Shown here in pieces: positions 63,845 to 64,000 of a stretch of DNA of 64,000 nt (position 1 is its first letter; every line of letters begins with the position of its first letter). The DNA comes from Marinobacter sp. EhC06 (GTDB lineage: Bacteria > Pseudomonadota > Gammaproteobacteria > Pseudomonadales > Oleiphilaceae), in assembly GCF_001650915.1 (NCBI RefSeq), contig NZ_LXYO01000037.1, positions 62,001 to 126,000 on the forward strand, written 5' to 3'. The position numbers were made by a program, and so were the translations under genes. A model generated the notes under the pieces. It worked only from the letters and a program-made list of their open reading frames with translations. It was not told the origin of the DNA and ran no database searches.

Positions 63845-64000
63845 TCACTTTCGGGCGGTGTAGTCTTGGTAGGACTTCTCTTCCACGAAACGCGACCCCA
63901 GGGCCAGATTGACCTCTTTCTTGATGGCGGCGCGTTTGTCGTTGGTGACGTACACAGCGCGGGCCAGCTCAATAAATCTCGGGCCAAAGTCCTGGGCGGC
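63845..64000 (-). CDS. DUF6165-like protein (C-terminal end only)
   Basis: The last 51 residues of a minus-strand gene run off the right edge. They include FGPRFIELARAVYVTNDKRA, then KEVNLALGSRFVEEKSYQ and a short tail; this resembles the C-terminal end of DUF6165 proteins as I recall them. The family has no known function to my knowledge. It converges on the GT9 gene. The frame is open to the edge, and its position next to LPS genes suggests a surface-polysaccharide link, unproved. Confidence 0.65.
   Translation of the reverse strand, partial: AAQDFGPRFIELARAVYVTNDKRAAIKKEVNLALGSRFVEEKSYQDYTARK

Noticed and set aside
63775..63987. A 70-codon minus-strand open frame at the right edge.
   Set aside because: It reads a different frame of the same strand as the DUF6165-like end, whose conserved stretch shows the real frame.

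Overview
The window looks like a stretch of chromosome from a marine gammaproteobacterium close to Marinobacter. The composition is moderately GC-rich and even. Most genes are housekeeping genes in an order I know from Pseudomonas aeruginosa and its relatives. No tRNA, rRNA, CRISPR array, transposase, integrase or prophage gene was seen, so the novelty lies in surface-polysaccharide genes, one inserted lipoprotein gene, one altered enzyme and several families of intergenic palindromes.

Layout. (1) 1-2.2 kb: the 3' end of ettA, radA and a PilZ-domain gene. (2) 2.2-2.67 kb: a gene-free stretch with a REP-like palindrome and a large structured inverted-repeat element. (3) 2.67-31.6 kb: a conserved block read as hemE, gltD, gltB, a damX-like gene, aroB, aroK and pilQPONM on the minus strand, then ponA (+), maeB and rpmE (-), and priA, argS, a SPOR-domain gene, hslV and hslU (+). 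This matches the P. aeruginosa order from memory, except that an Ig-like-domain lipoprotein gene sits between priA and argS. (4) 31.7-38.6 kb: a patatin-like protein whose catalytic serine is replaced by asparagine, then ptsP, rppH, a HAD phosphatase, rlmI and gcvH. (5) 38.6-47.7 kb: divergent metR/metE, cpdA, a DUF1249 gene, nudF, thiC behind a TPP riboswitch, and tolC. (6) 47.8-63.7 kb: a lipopolysaccharide locus. It carries waaA (Kdo transferase), two LpxL-type acyltransferases, an ELM1-family protein, several GT4 and GT2 glycosyltransferases, manC, an O-antigen ligase fused to a GT2 glycosyltransferase, a four-gene minus-strand operon (Kdo kinase, GT4, CDP-glycerol transferase-like, GT52/polysialyltransferase-like) and a GT9 heptosyltransferase-like gene. 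(7) The right edge holds the 3' end of a DUF6165-like gene.

How the genes work together. pilMNOP build the inner-membrane alignment complex that connects to the PilQ secretin for type IV pili; aroK and aroB serve the shikimate pathway; gltB and gltD form glutamate synthase. hslV and hslU form a two-part protease preceded by a heat-shock-like promoter. ptsP and rppH link nitrogen-PTS signalling with RNA turnover. cpdA and nudF deal with cAMP and ADP-ribose-type nucleotides. In the last third, WaaA and the acyltransferases act on lipid A, the Kdo kinase and glycosyltransferases build the inner and outer core, ManC supplies GDP-mannose, and the ligase-GT2 fusion may join polymer attachment to a core sugar transfer.

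The most notable observations are the O-antigen ligase-GT2 fusion and its antisense 3' overlap with the neighbouring operon, the core operon with a CDP-glycerol-transferase-like gene, the Ser-to-Asn patatin, the two long inverted-repeat elements that share an interior (2439-2629 and 38048-38148), and a family of 3'-end hairpins at 31637, 36740 and 63816. All family assignments come from reading motifs, gene order and lengths; no database search was run.
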